A DNA stretch of 64,000 bases from Nocardia sp. BMG111209 (GTDB lineage Bacteria; Actinomycetota; Actinomycetes; Mycobacteriales; Mycobacteriaceae): positions 2,790,001 through 2,854,000 of the forward strand of contig NZ_KB907307.1 of NCBI RefSeq assembly GCF_000381925.1, given 5' to 3'. Shown in pieces: positions 1 through 10,757 of the stretch. Position 1 is the first letter of the stretch. Each line of letters starts with the position of its first letter. The notes below the pieces were generated by a model. The model saw only the letters and a program-made list of their open reading frames with translations, was not told the DNA's origin and ran no database searches. A program made the translations under genes and the position numbers.

Positions 1-188
1 TCGGCCAGCAGTTCCTCGCCGCTGTGCCAGCGCAGGTACACCGAGGCCTTGCCCGCGCCCGCGAGCCTGGCGACGGTCTCGACCCGGAAACCACCCCAGC
101 CGTCGCGGCCGTAGACCTCGAGCGCGGCGTCGAGGATGCGGCGATCCACCTCGGGATCGCGCGGCCGCCCCGGTCCACTGGTCGTCAT
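1..188 (-). CDS. TetR/AcrR family transcriptional regulator (N-terminal part)
   Basis: The first 62 codons of a DNA-binding repressor run off the left edge of the window. The N-terminus has the family pattern: a basic GRPRDPEVDRRIL segment, then an alanine-rich helix and a helix-turn-helix (VARLAGAGKASVYLRW). The ligand-binding C-terminal domain lies outside the window, so the effector cannot be guessed. The ATG at 186-188 is divergent from the thiolase/crotonase fusion that starts at 259. The 70-bp gap between them is short, which makes that gene its most likely target. Confidence 0.85.
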   Translation of the reverse strand, partial: MTTSGPGRPRDPEVDRRILDAALEVYGRDGWGGFRVETVARLAGAGKASVYLRWHSGEELLA

Positions 189-258
189 CGCCACCTGCCC
201 GTCTCGGGAGCCGTCCGGAACATTGCCGAACGGTTGCGTTCAATATAGTCTGGGCGCG
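189..258 (+). promoter_or_regulatory. Divergent regulator/fusion-gene promoter with candidate operator
   Basis: This is the short region between the TetR gene and the fusion gene. A TATAGT hexamer at 244-249 resembles a -10 box and lies about 10 nt before the GTG at 259. No Shine-Dalgarno sequence is visible there, so the message may be leaderless. An inverted repeat GAAC-N6-GTTC just upstream could be the TetR operator. All of this is pattern matching only. Confidence 0.35.
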
Positions 259-2619
259 GTGGACGACCTGGATCCGAATACGCCGGTGCTCGTCGGGGTC
301 GGCCAGGCCGCCGAACGCATCGATGACCCGGAATATCGCGGACTGTCCGCGGTGGAGCTGGCCGCCGTCGCCGTCCGGGCCGCACTCACCGATACCGGCG
401 CCGATCCGGCCGCCGTCGCGGCCCGCCTCGACACCGTCGCGGGCGTCCGGCAATTCGAGATCTCCACGCCGGGAGCTCCTGCGCCACTGGGCAAGTCGGA
501 CAACTATCCGCGCTCGGTCGCCGACCGGATCGGGGCGGATCCCGCGCACGCGATCCTCGAGGTCGGCGGCGGCCAGTCCTCGCAGCATCTGGTGATCGAG
601 CTCGCTCGCGCCATCGCGGACGGAACCTGCCGCGCCGCAGCGGTTTTCGGTTCCGAGGCGATCTCCACGGCCCGGCACCTGGCGACCGCCGACCCCCGCC
701 CCGACTTCACCGAAACGCGCGGCGGGCAATTGGCGGATCGCGGATACGGCCTGTCCGGCATGGTCAGCCGGTACTCGGCCGCACACGGTCTCACCGACGC
801 ACCCACCCAGTACGCCCTGTTCGAGAACGCGCGCCGCGCCCGATCCGGTCGCAGCCGCGAGCAGTACGCCCGGGAGATGGGTGAATGGTTCGCGCCGCTG
901 TCCCGGATCGCGGCGAAGAATCCCTACGCGGCCGCGCCGGTGGAACGCGGCGCCGACGAACTGGCGACCGTGACCGACCGCAATCGCCTGATCGCCGACC
1001 CGTACCCGCGCTTCCTGGTCGCCCGGGACCAGGTGAACCAGGGCGCGGCGGTGGTGCTGACTTCGATCGCGGTCGCTCGCGAACTCGGTGTCCCCCGGGC
1101 GAAATGGGTTTTCCTGCACGGCCACGCGGAGCTGCACGAGCAGCAGATGCTGGCGCGGCCCGATCTGGCCGAGGCGCCCGCGCTGGTCCGCGCGGCGCGG
1201 CACGCGCTCGAGGTCGCGGGCATCGGGGCCGGCGAGCTCGCGACCATCGACCTGTACAGCTGCTTCCCGATCTCGCTGTCGCTGATCGCCGACGGCCTGG
1301 GATTGCGCCCGGACGATCCGCGCGGCCTCACCGTCACCGGCGGGCTGCCGTTCTTCGGCGGCGCGGGCAACAACTACTCGATGCACGCCATCGCGGAAAC
1401 CGTTGCGCGCCTGCGTACCACACCCGGCGGCTACGGCTTCGTCGGCGCCAACGGCGGCACGCTCAGCAAATACTCCGCCGCGGTGTATTCGACCGTCCCG
1501 GCCGCGTGGCGGGAGGACCGCAGCCCGCAACTACAGGCGGACCTGGACACCCGGCCGACGGTCGAGGTGGCGATCGCCGCGAACGGTCCGGGCACGATCG
1601 AGACCTACACCGTGAAATACGGCCGCCGAGGGCCGTTCGGCATCGTCATCGGCCGGCTGGGTGACGGCCGCCGGTTCCTCGCCACCGTCGATCCGGCCGA
1701 CACCGACCTGCTCACCACCCTCACCACCGGTGATCCGATCGGACTTCCGGTGTACGTCCGGTCCTCCGGAAAAGGCAACCGCGTCACCGCAACCCGCGAC
1801 CGGATGGACCAACTGCATCCGGTCCGGGTACCGGCCTTCCGGGAGACCTACGAATTCGCGGAGATCCGCCGCGACGGCCGCCTGCTCGAGGTCACCATCA
1901 ACCGGCCCGAGGCCCGCAACGCGCTCACTCCGCAGGCCAACGAGGAACTCGACGAGATCTTCGACGCCTACTTCGCCGATCCGGACCTGTGGGTGGCGAT
2001 CCTCACCGGCGCCGGCGACCGATCCTTCAGTGCCGGAAACGATCTGCGCTATGCGGCCAGCGGCAAACCGATGTGGATCCCCGAGAACGGCTTCGCCGGA
2101 CTCACCGGCCGCCGCGCGATGACCAAACCGGTGATCGCCGCCGTCAACGGCTTCGCCATGGGCGGCGGCTTCGAGATCGCGCTGGCCTGCCACCTCGTCG
2201 TCGCCGACGAGACAGCGCAATTCGCGCTCAGCGAGGTCCGGGTCGGACTCGTCGCGGGCGCCGGCGGACTGGTCCGGCTGCCCCGGGCCGTCCCGCCGAA
2301 GCTCGCCACCGAGCTGATCCTCACCGGCAAGCGGATTCCCGCCGCCGAGGCGCACCGCCTCGGACTGGTCAACCGGGTGGTCCCCGCGGGTACGGCCCTC
2401 GCCGGAGCCCGCGCCCTGGCCGCCGAAATCCTCACCGGCTCACCGACATCCGTGCGGGCCTCGCTGCAGGTCATGAACGAGACCGCCGCCGTCACCGATG
2501 TCGTGGACGCGGTCAACCACCCGTCCCGGGCCCTGGACGACCTGATGATCAGCGAGGACATGCGCGAGGGCCTGCTCGCCTTCGGCGCCGGCCGCCCCCC
2601 GCACTGGAAGAACCGCTGA
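259..2619 (+). CDS. Thiolase-like / enoyl-CoA hydratase fusion protein
   Basis: This 786-residue protein has two parts. Residues 1 to about 500 resemble the SCP2-type acetyl-CoA acetyltransferase-like (thiolase-like) family and include the DLYSCFP motif with Cys335. Residues from about 531 to the end are a crotonase: SAGND and MGGGFE supply the oxyanion-hole segments, and acidic residues sit in ALSEVRVGL and LATELILTG where hydratases carry their catalytic glutamates. The segment where thiolases carry the nucleophilic Cys reads VGGGQSSQ (residues 102-109) and has no cysteine. The family normally encodes these activities separately. A role in beta-oxidation-like CoA-ester metabolism is inferred. 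I chose the GTG at 259 because the thiolase fold starts there, and sequence upstream of it would overlap the divergent TetR gene. Confidence 0.8.
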   Translation: MDDLDPNTPVLVGVGQAAERIDDPEYRGLSAVELAAVAVRAALTDTGADPAAVAARLDTVAGVRQFEISTPGAPAPLGKSDNYPRSVADRIGADPAHAILEVGGGQSSQHLVIELARAIADGTCRAAAVFGSEAISTARHLATADPRPDFTETRGGQLADRGYGLSGMVSRYSAAHGLTDAPTQYALFENARRARSGRSREQYAREMGEWFAPLSRIAAKNPYAAAPVERGADELATVTDRNRLIADPYPRFLVARDQVNQGAAVVLTSIAVARELGVPRAKWVFLHGHAELHEQQMLARPDLAEAPALVRAARHALEVAGIGAGELATIDLYSCFPISLSLIADGLGLRPDDPRGLTVTGGLPFFGGAGNNYSMHAIAETVARLRTTPGGYGFVGANGGTLSKYSAAVYSTVPAAWREDRSPQLQADLDTRPTVEVAIAANGPGTIETYTVKYGRRGPFGIVIGRLGDGRRFLATVDPADTDLLTTLTTGDPIGLPVYVRSSGKGNRVTATRDRMDQLHPVRVPAFRETYEFAEIRRDGRLLEVTINRPEARNALTPQANEELDEIFDAYFADPDLWVAILTGAGDRSFSAGNDLRYAASGKPMWIPENGFAGLTGRRAMTKPVIAAVNGFAMGGGFEIALACHLVVADETAQFALSEVRVGLVAGAGGLVRLPRAVPPKLATELILTGKRIPAAEAHRLGLVNRVVPAGTALAGARALAAEILTGSPTSVRASLQVMNETAAVTDVVDAVNHPSRALDDLMISEDMREGLLAFGAGRPPHWKNR

Positions 2620-2680
2620 CCGCCGCGCACGCGCCGAATTACTTTGCCCGCGGGTTCCGATCACGGTTACGGTCGTTCAC

Positions 2681-3688
2681 ATGCAGCGCACAGTGGTCAT
2701 CGGTGACATTCACGGCTGCTTCGACGAATTGCTCGAACTGGTCGCGGATGTCGGACTCGGCGCGGACGATCTGCTCGTCGGCGTCGGCGATCTGGTCGAT
2801 CGCGGGCCGAAGCCGTACGAGGTCGTCGACTATTTCCGTACCCGGCCGAATTCGATTGCGCTGATGGGTAATCACGAGCGCAAGCACGTCCGGGGCATCT
2901 TCTCCTATTCCCAGGAGATCACCCGCCTGCAGGCCGGCGACCGCTACGCCGGGATGGTCGACTGGATGCGCGACCTGCCGTACTACTACGAGAACGACCA
3001 GGTCCGGGTCGTGCACGCCGGTATGCTGCCGGGTATTCCGCTCGCCGCGCAGCGCGAGGAGATCCTCAGCGGCACCACCCGCGGCATGCGCGAACTGGAC
3101 GCCGCGTTCCCCGGGAGTTCCTGGCACGACCACTACACCGACGACACCCCGATCGCCTTCGGCCATCTGGTGGTCGGCAGCACCCCGCTGCTTCGCGACG
3201 ACCGGATCTTCGGCCTGGACACCGGCGCCTGTCACGGCGGCAACCTGACCGCTGTCAGCCTGCCGGACAGAACGATTCATTCGGTCCCGGCCCAGGCCGA
3301 CCACTGGTCGCGGACCCGGCGGGAATGGCAGTTACCGGTGCTGCGCTCCACGCCGTGGACCGAGCACAAGTGGGACCGGATCGACGAGACCGTCACGCAG
3401 TACTCCGCCCCCTCGTCCGAATCCGCCACGCGCACCTGGCTTTCCGCGGTCGCGAACTGGACGGCGCACATCCACGCGGCCCTGCCCGCACTGGCCGCCG
3501 AGGCCGATCGCGTCGCCGCGAGCCTGGACACCGAGGAGATCCGGCGGCACCCCGCCGGACCGATCCTGTTCCAGGCCCGGCGCGGCAATCTCGATCTCCC
3601 GGGCCTGGAACGGCATTGCAACACCCCGCGCCGAACCCTCGACCTCGCCGCCGCACTGCACATCGACCTGCCCGACCCGCCGCGATGA
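2681..3688 (+). CDS. Calcineurin-like metallophosphoesterase
   Basis: This 335-residue cytoplasmic phosphatase has the full metallophosphoesterase signature in its first half: GDIHGC near residue 8, GDLVDRGP near 38, GNHE near 66, then HAG and FGH histidines for the dinuclear metal site. This order is that of PrpE/ApaH-like and PPP-type Ser/Thr or diadenosine-polyphosphate phosphatases, so the substrate stays open. The C-terminal 120 residues, beyond the usual fold, are helical-looking and unassigned. The gene stands alone between the fusion gene and the lipase. No strong Shine-Dalgarno is visible before the ATG. Confidence 0.85.
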   Translation: MQRTVVIGDIHGCFDELLELVADVGLGADDLLVGVGDLVDRGPKPYEVVDYFRTRPNSIALMGNHERKHVRGIFSYSQEITRLQAGDRYAGMVDWMRDLPYYYENDQVRVVHAGMLPGIPLAAQREEILSGTTRGMRELDAAFPGSSWHDHYTDDTPIAFGHLVVGSTPLLRDDRIFGLDTGACHGGNLTAVSLPDRTIHSVPAQADHWSRTRREWQLPVLRSTPWTEHKWDRIDETVTQYSAPSSESATRTWLSAVANWTAHIHAALPALAAEADRVAASLDTEEIRRHPAGPILFQARRGNLDLPGLERHCNTPRRTLDLAAALHIDLPDPPR

Positions 3689-3715
3689 CGACCGCCCTCT
3701 TCCGTCCGGAAGTTG

Positions 3716-3822
3716 TTCTTGACGGGACGAGGGCGGGTGATGGAAGCTGCTGATGCCGGAAATTACCGGCAGGTAACAAAGCTGGCGGGCGCGGTGCAGC
3801 CCTGGCGGTACGGGGAGGGTCG
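3716..3822 (+). promoter_or_regulatory. Region upstream of lipase with an 18-bp inverted repeat
   Basis: A near-palindrome TGCCGG-N6-CCGGCA occupies 3754-3771, downstream of a TTGACG element at 3718-3723. A clear ribosome-binding site (GGGGAGGG, about 3812-3819) sits seven nucleotides before the ATG at 3827. The inverted repeat could be an operator or a leader hairpin. Confidence 0.3.
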
Positions 3823-3826
3823 ATCG

Positions 3827-5158
3827 ATGACGATGGCTGGGCGCGTGGACGGCGGGCAGAGTTCCCGGGCGGGGCGGCGGGCGCGGCGGCTGCTGGCCAC
3901 CGTCGTGGCCGCCACGGTGGTGCAGTGCGGATGCGTGGCGGCGGCCCAGGCCGCGCCCGGCGATTTCTTCACCTACGACGACAGCGGGATCGCGGAATAC
4001 GCGGCCGGTAGCGTGCTGGACACCCGGACGCTGTCGTATCACCTTGCGGGACTTCCCGTTCCGGTGACGGCGATCCAGATCCGGTACCGGACCACCGACG
4101 CGCAGGGGCGGCCCGCGTCGAATATCACCACGGTGCTACTGCCGCCGGGACCGCGGCGAGCCGGGGCCGCGGTGTCCTACCAGTCGTTCTACGATTCGCT
4201 GAATCCGGCGGACAGTCCCTCACGGGCGGTGGCCGGCGGAGTCAGCCTGGGGCAGTTGGTCAATACCGCGGAGGGGTTCTACGTCGCGCAGTTGCTGGCG
4301 CGCGGGCTGCCGGTGCTGTTGCCGGATACCGAAGGGCAGCAGGCGGATTTCGCCGCGGGACCGGAGTACGGGTACACCACGCTGGACTCGATCCGGGCCG
4401 CGGCACAGGTCGAGGGCACCGGTATCGACGGCGGAACCCGGATCGGGCTGCTCGGCTACTCCGGCGGCGCGATCGCGACGAATTGGGCTGCGGCACTGGC
4501 CCCCTCGTACGCCCCGGAGGTCGACGAGCAACTCGCCGGCGCCGCCGAGGGCGGGGTGCTGGTCGATCCGGCGCGCAATCTGCTCTACGTCGACGGCAGC
4601 GTCGGCTGGGCCGGGGTCGCGGGCATGGCGATCGTCGGCGTCGGGCGCGCCTACGATATCGACTTCGGGCCCTACCTCAGCGCGTACGCACAGCGTCTGC
4701 TGCCGCGGCTGGAGTCGGCCTCGATCGCGAACGTGCTGTTCCAGTATCCGGGGCTGACCTGGACGCAACTGGTGAAACCGGAATACGCCGACCCGCAGTC
4801 GGTTCCGCCGTACGCCGAGGTGACACGGAAGATCAATCTCGGGACCGCGCCGACACCGACGGTGCCGATGTTCATCGGACAGGCCGCCAACGGGGTGCTC
4901 GAGGGGACCGACGGCAGCCGGGCCGGAATCGGCCCCGGCGACGCGGTGATGGTGGCCGGCGATGTGCGCGCTCTCGCCCGCCGATACTGCGCGGACGGCA
5001 ATTCCGCCGTCGACTACGTGGAATACGGTCCGCTGAGCCACATCACGGCCGCTCCGCTGGCGATGCAGGCCGAGATCGACTGGCTCGACCACCGGCTCGC
5101 GGGTGAGCCCGCGCCGTCCACCTGTGGATCGATCCCGCCGGGCAATTCGATCGGCTGA
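3827..5158 (+). CDS. Secreted lipase, LIP family
   Basis: This 443-residue alpha/beta-hydrolase has an N-terminal signal peptide: a basic RRARR patch, a hydrophobic stretch, and an AQA-APG cleavage-like site near residue 43. The serine nucleophile lies in GYSGG of GLLGYSGGAIA. A C-terminal histidine follows in EYGPLSHIT. Length and motifs fit the secretory lipase (LIP) family, common in Nocardia and Mycobacterium, which hydrolyses triacylglycerols or other esters outside the cell. The ATG at 3827 is preferred over the in-frame one at 3713 because it has a good ribosome-binding site and places the signal peptide at the terminus. Confidence 0.85.
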   Translation: MTMAGRVDGGQSSRAGRRARRLLATVVAATVVQCGCVAAAQAAPGDFFTYDDSGIAEYAAGSVLDTRTLSYHLAGLPVPVTAIQIRYRTTDAQGRPASNITTVLLPPGPRRAGAAVSYQSFYDSLNPADSPSRAVAGGVSLGQLVNTAEGFYVAQLLARGLPVLLPDTEGQQADFAAGPEYGYTTLDSIRAAAQVEGTGIDGGTRIGLLGYSGGAIATNWAAALAPSYAPEVDEQLAGAAEGGVLVDPARNLLYVDGSVGWAGVAGMAIVGVGRAYDIDFGPYLSAYAQRLLPRLESASIANVLFQYPGLTWTQLVKPEYADPQSVPPYAEVTRKINLGTAPTPTVPMFIGQAANGVLEGTDGSRAGIGPGDAVMVAGDVRALARRYCADGNSAVDYVEYGPLSHITAAPLAMQAEIDWLDHRLAGEPAPSTCGSIPPGNSIG

Positions 5159-5287
5159 TCCCGGTCGCGGTCACCGCCGGCGCGTGTAAACCCTTGGCCT
5201 CAGCCTGCGCGAATATCTCGCGCAAACGACGAGCAGCCACCACTGTTCATGCAGAGGTACGCACATCCCACTTCGATGGAGGCGCAC

Positions 5288-5785
5288 ATGACCGCGACCG
5301 ACGAGTTCCTGGCCAACAATGCCGAGTACGCGGCGAACTTCACCGGTCCGCTACCGCTGCCGCCGAGTAAGCACGTCGCGGTGGTGGCGTGCATGGACGC
5401 CCGGCTCGACGTCTACCGGATCCTCGGGCTGCGGGACGGTCAGGCGCATGTCATCCGCAATGCGGGCGGTGTGGTGACCGACGACGAGATCCGCTCCCTG
5501 GCGATCAGCCAGCGACTGCTGGGCACGACCGAGATCATCCTGATCCATCACACCGACTGCGGCATGCTGACCTTCACCGACGACGACTTCAAGCGCACCA
5601 TCGAGGCCGAGGTCGGGATCAAGCCGGCCTGGGCCGCGGAGGCCTTCCCGGACCTGGACGAGGATGTGCGGCAATCCATTCGGCGCATCGAGGCCAGCCC
5701 GTTCGTCACGAGTACGACCTCCCTGCGCGGATTCGTCTTCGACGTCGCCACGGGTAACCTGAACGAGGTGCTGCCGGTCTCGTAG
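5288..5785 (+). CDS. Beta-class carbonic anhydrase (Rv1284-like)
   Basis: This 165-residue zinc enzyme interconverts CO2 and bicarbonate. The first zinc cysteine and its Asp/Arg dyad are in CMDARLD. The His and second Cys are in HHTDCGML. The ending GFVFDVATGNLNEV is characteristic. Overall it closely resembles Mycobacterium tuberculosis Rv1284 (mtCA 1) from memory of that sequence. The ATG at 5288 has GGAGG five bases upstream (5278-5282), which decides between three in-frame ATGs. No partner gene is apparent. Confidence 0.92.
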   Translation: MTATDEFLANNAEYAANFTGPLPLPPSKHVAVVACMDARLDVYRILGLRDGQAHVIRNAGGVVTDDEIRSLAISQRLLGTTEIILIHHTDCGMLTFTDDDFKRTIEAEVGIKPAWAAEAFPDLDEDVRQSIRRIEASPFVTSTTSLRGFVFDVATGNLNEVLPVS

Positions 5786-5821
5786 CGAGATGCGCGCCGG
5801 TGACGAATCGGGCATCCGCCC

Positions 5822-7744
<1,923 letters not shown>

Positions 7745-7748
<4 letters not shown>

Positions 7749-8938
7749 GAGCCGGCCCTCGACCAGCTCCCGGCGTAGGCGCCGTCGTCCGCGGCCACCC
7801 CGCCCTCGCCGAGCTGCAACGGCCGGAAGGTGTCGACCATGACGGCCAGCTCGTCGAAGTATTCCGCACCCAGCGACCGTTCCACCGCCCCGGGCTGCGG
7901 CCCGTGACTGTGCCCGCCGGGATGCAGGCTCACCGAACCCTGGCCGATCCCCGAACCGCGCCGCGCGGCGTAGTCGCCGCCGCAGTAGAACATCACCTCG
8001 TCGGAGTCGACGTTGGAGTGGTAGTACGGCACCGGGATCGCCAGCGGGTGGTAGTCGACCTTCCGCGGCACGAAATTGCAGATCACGAAGTTGCCACCCT
8101 GGAACAGTTGATGCGCCGGCGGCGGCTGGTGGATCCGGCCGGTGATCGGCTCGAAATCGGCGATGTTGAAGGTGTAGGGGTAGAGGCAGCCGTCCCAGCC
8201 GACCACGTCGAACGGATGATGCGGCACCACGTACCGGGTACCGGTCACGCCCTGCGGGCCGCGGTGCTTCACCAGGATCTCGGCCTCGGTCTCCGCCGCC
8301 AGCAGCGGTTCGACCGGCCCGTGCAGATCGCGCTCGCAGTACGGCGCCTGCTCCAGCAGCTGCCCGAACCGCGACAGGTACCGTGCCGGCGGCGTGATGT
8401 GACTGTTGGCCTCGATCACGTACGCCCGCAACGACTCTCCCGGGCCGGGCAGCCACCGATGGGTGGTGGCCCGGGGCACCACCACGTGATCACCGGGCCG
8501 CACCGGCAGCGCGCCGAATACGGTTTCCACTGTGCCGGAACCGGATTCGAGATAGACGCATTCGTCGCCGATGGCGTTGCGGTACAACGGCGACGGCGCG
8601 CCGGCCACCACGTAGGAGATCCGGACGTCGTCGTTGCCGAGTATCAGGCGGCGGCCGGTCACCACATCGATCGAACCGGCGCCGGCCGCCGCGAACAGCT
8701 CCGGCAGCCGCAGATGGCGGGGAATCAGCGGGCGATTCGGGGTCAGCGACAGATCGCCGGGCTCCCAGGCCGTCGCGGTCAGGACCGCCGAGGGAATGTG
8801 GCGGTGGTACAGCAGCGCCGAATCGCCGACGAACCCCTCCTCCCCCATCAGCTCCTCGCGGTACAACGCGCCGCTGTCGGCCCGGAACTGCGTGTGCCGT
8901 TTCGGCGGGATCCGTCCGACCTGCCGGTAGTACGCCAT
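7745..8938 (-). CDS. hmgA: Homogentisate 1,2-dioxygenase
   Basis: This 397-residue cupin-type iron dioxygenase opens the homogentisate ring to maleylacetoacetate. Recognisable segments are GDHVVVPRATTHRW and the C-terminal iron and substrate region, PYYHSNVDSDEVMFYCGGDY and GSVSLHPGGHSHGPQPG with its conserved histidines. It forms an operon with fahA downstream. No maleylacetoacetate isomerase is in the window, so isomerisation may depend on a gene elsewhere or be glutathione/mycothiol-independent. The ATG at 8938 gives the family's usual N-terminus (MAYYRQVG), with GGAG eight to ten bases upstream. Confidence 0.93.
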
Positions 8939-9109
8939 CCGCTCAACTCCTGACGTCGTCGAAGGTCTGCTCATCGTGCCGGTGTCCCGGGCGGGCCGCG
9001 GCGGATCGGGACCGGTGGCTCCTCGGCGTTCGGGGCCGACAGTACCGCCGCGCGGCGGCCGTCCGGGCCAACCGGCGGCGACCGTGCCGTGATCGGGCCC
9101 ACGCGAACC
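8939..9109. other. Intergenic region between hmgA and the SigF module
   Basis: This holds the divergent control region of hmgA-fahA. I see no clear operator, RNA gene or reading frame in it. The SigF-type promoter lies just to its right. Confidence 0.5.
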
Positions 9110-9133
9110 GTTTTCCGCCGGGTGGGCGGGGTA
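9110..9133 (+). promoter_or_regulatory. SigF-type promoter (GTTT-N15-GGGTA)
   Basis: GTTT at 9110-9113 and GGGTA at 9129-9133 are separated by exactly 15 nt. This fits the published mycobacterial SigF consensus (GGTTT-N15-17-GGGTA) except that the first base is C. It sits about 45 nt upstream of the CsbD-like start and heads a set that ends in sigF itself, so positive autoregulation is expected. Confidence 0.6.
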
Positions 9134-9177
9134 GGCGAACAGTGTCACTGCAGATCGACAATCCGGAGGTGAATGCT

Positions 9178-9426
9178 GTGACGGAACACGAGAAGAGTGG
9201 TATCCGTGAAGGTGTCGAAGGCATCGTCGAGGATGTGAAGGGCCGGGGCAAGGAGGTCGCCGGTGCCGCACTGCACAACGAGGAATTGCGCCGCGAGGGC
9301 GTGGCCCAGCAGGACCGCGCCGAGGCGCAGCGCGAGACCGCCCGTCACGAGGCGCTCGCGGAAGCCGAGCGCGCACGGGCGCGGGCGGATGAGGCGCGTC
9401 AGCACGCGCATCAGCAGAATCGCTGA
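9178..9426 (+). CDS. CsbD-like stress protein
   Basis: This 82-residue, highly charged, soluble protein begins with the CsbD-like pattern (GIREGVEGIVEDVKGRGKEV, then hydrophobic residues and NEELRREG). It continues into a long Ala/Glu/Arg helix that is probably coiled-coil. CsbD proteins are small general-stress proteins of unknown biochemical role, controlled by SigB in Bacillus. The SigF-type promoter upstream and the rsbW/sigF genes downstream fit that. The GTG at 9178 is chosen because GGAGGT (9165-9170) lies seven bases upstream. Confidence 0.7.
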   Translation: MTEHEKSGIREGVEGIVEDVKGRGKEVAGAALHNEELRREGVAQQDRAEAQRETARHEALAEAERARARADEARQHAHQQNR

Positions 9427-9441
9427 TCGCGCGATCGATGA

Positions 9442-9467
9442 TCCCCCGGTCCGGACGGGCCGGGGGA
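9442..9467 (+). terminator. Strong GC hairpin between CsbD-like gene and rsbW
   Basis: CCCCCGGTCC (9443-9452) and GGGCCGGGGG (9457-9466) form a 10-bp stem with one mismatch-like G-T pair and a GGAC loop, and the flanking T/A can extend it. There is no U-tract. It could be a processing site or a partial terminator that lowers rsbW/sigF expression relative to the CsbD-like protein. Confidence 0.5.
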
Positions 9468-9535
9468 CCCGGTTCTGCCCCCAGATGTCGAGAGCCCGGA
9501 GCGTCACGGCCCGGCTCGTGCGAAGGGAGATTCAC

Positions 9536-9973
9536 GTGCCGGACCGAGAACGGTCACCGGAACCGCGGACACGGACATCCCCGGTGGGCGTCCGGGTCGA
9601 CGCCGTGCCGGAACAACTCACCATGCTGCGCGCGCTGGCCGAAACCGTCACGCTGATGGCCGATTTCGCACTCGACGAGGTGACCGACATCCGCGTCGCG
9701 CTCGACGAGATCGCTACCTGCCTGCTGCCGGCGGCCGTACCGGGCTCATCGATCGAATGCGAATTCGATTTCGACGGCGCCCGGATGACGGTGCGGGTCA
9801 TCGGACTCGCCACCGAACTCGGGGTGATCGACGAGGACAGCTTCGGCTGGCATGTGCTGCGCACGATCACCGATACCCTCGTCGTCCACGAAACCGACGC
9901 CGGCGGGAGCGGTCTCGGTCATCCCGTGATCATCGAGTTCTCCCGCCGGCGGGGTGACGGCGATGCCGGGTGA
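9536..9973 (+). CDS. rsbW: Anti-sigma factor, RsbW/UsfX-like
   Basis: This 145-residue HATPase-fold protein is predicted to bind and inhibit the SigF-type sigma factor encoded next to it. The ATP-binding N-box region appears as TDIRVALDEIATCLL. The rest of the fold is degenerate, as in mycobacterial UsfX. GTG at 9536 has GAAGGGAG six bases upstream. Its 3' end overlaps the sigma-factor start by 20 nt, the usual arrangement for balanced production of a sigma/anti-sigma pair. Anti-anti-sigma antagonists are not in the window. Confidence 0.8.
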   Translation: MPDRERSPEPRTRTSPVGVRVDAVPEQLTMLRALAETVTLMADFALDEVTDIRVALDEIATCLLPAAVPGSSIECEFDFDGARMTVRVIGLATELGVIDEDSFGWHVLRTITDTLVVHETDAGGSGLGHPVIIEFSRRRGDGDAG

Positions 9974-10754
9974 ACGCGGCCGAGCGCGCCGCGACAGTTA
10001 CGACGATATCGAACCGGAATTCGCCGCTCTCGCAGCGCTTTCCGACGACGATCCGCGGCGGGCGACGCTACGGGCCGCGATCATCGACCGATGCCTCCCG
10101 CTGGCCGAGCACATCGCCCGCCGCTTCGCCGGGCGCGGCGAGACCTTCGACGATCTGCTGCAGGTCGCGAGCCTGGGCCTGGTCCAGGCGGTGGATCGGT
10201 TCGACCAGTCGCGCGGTTCCCCGTTCCTCGCCTTCGCCGTCCCGACCATCATGGGCGAGGTGCGCCGGCACTTCCGCGACAACACCTGGGCGGTACGGGT
10301 TCCCCGGCGCACCAAGGAGATTCAGGGTTCACTGAGCGGCGTGATCGAACTGCTCGCGCAGCGGCTGGGCCGGATGCCGCGCGCCCGGGAGATCGCCGCC
10401 GAACTCGACGTCGACCTCACCGAGGTCACCCAGGCGCTGATCGCGAGCAATGCCTATCAGACCTCGTCGCTCGAGGCGGTGTCCGGCAGCGACGGCGGCG
10501 AGAACGCCGCGCTGTCGCTGATGGAGGTGCTCGGCGAGACCGATGGAGCGTACGAGCACGTGGACAAGTTCCTGGCGGTCCGGCCGCTGCTGGCGGCCCT
10601 GCCCGCGCGGGAGCGCCGGGTGCTGACCATGCGCTTCTTCGAGTACAAGACCCAGAGCGAGATCGCCCGGGAACTCGGCGTCTCGCAGATGCAGGTGTCG
10701 CGCATCCTGTCCCGGACCCTGGACGAGCTGCGCGACCGGGTGATGCGCGAATAA
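9954..10754 (+). CDS. sigF: RNA polymerase sigma factor, SigF/SigB family
   Basis: This 266-residue group 3 sigma factor lacks region 1.1. Region 2 is evident in GETFDDLLQVASLGLVQAVDRF and the -10-recognition segment. Region 3 follows (PRAREIAAELDVDLTEV). Region 4 carries the helix-turn-helix TQSEIARELGVSQMQVSRIL. It directs stress and stationary-phase genes, and with the upstream promoter it should activate its own operon. The GTG at 9954 or the ATG at 9963 could start it; both lie inside rsbW. Confidence 0.9.
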   Translation: MTAMPGERGRARRDSYDDIEPEFAALAALSDDDPRRATLRAAIIDRCLPLAEHIARRFAGRGETFDDLLQVASLGLVQAVDRFDQSRGSPFLAFAVPTIMGEVRRHFRDNTWAVRVPRRTKEIQGSLSGVIELLAQRLGRMPRAREIAAELDVDLTEVTQALIASNAYQTSSLEAVSGSDGGENAALSLMEVLGETDGAYEHVDKFLAVRPLLAALPARERRVLTMRFFEYKTQSEIARELGVSQMQVSRILSRTLDELRDRVMRE

Positions 10755-10757
10755 CCT

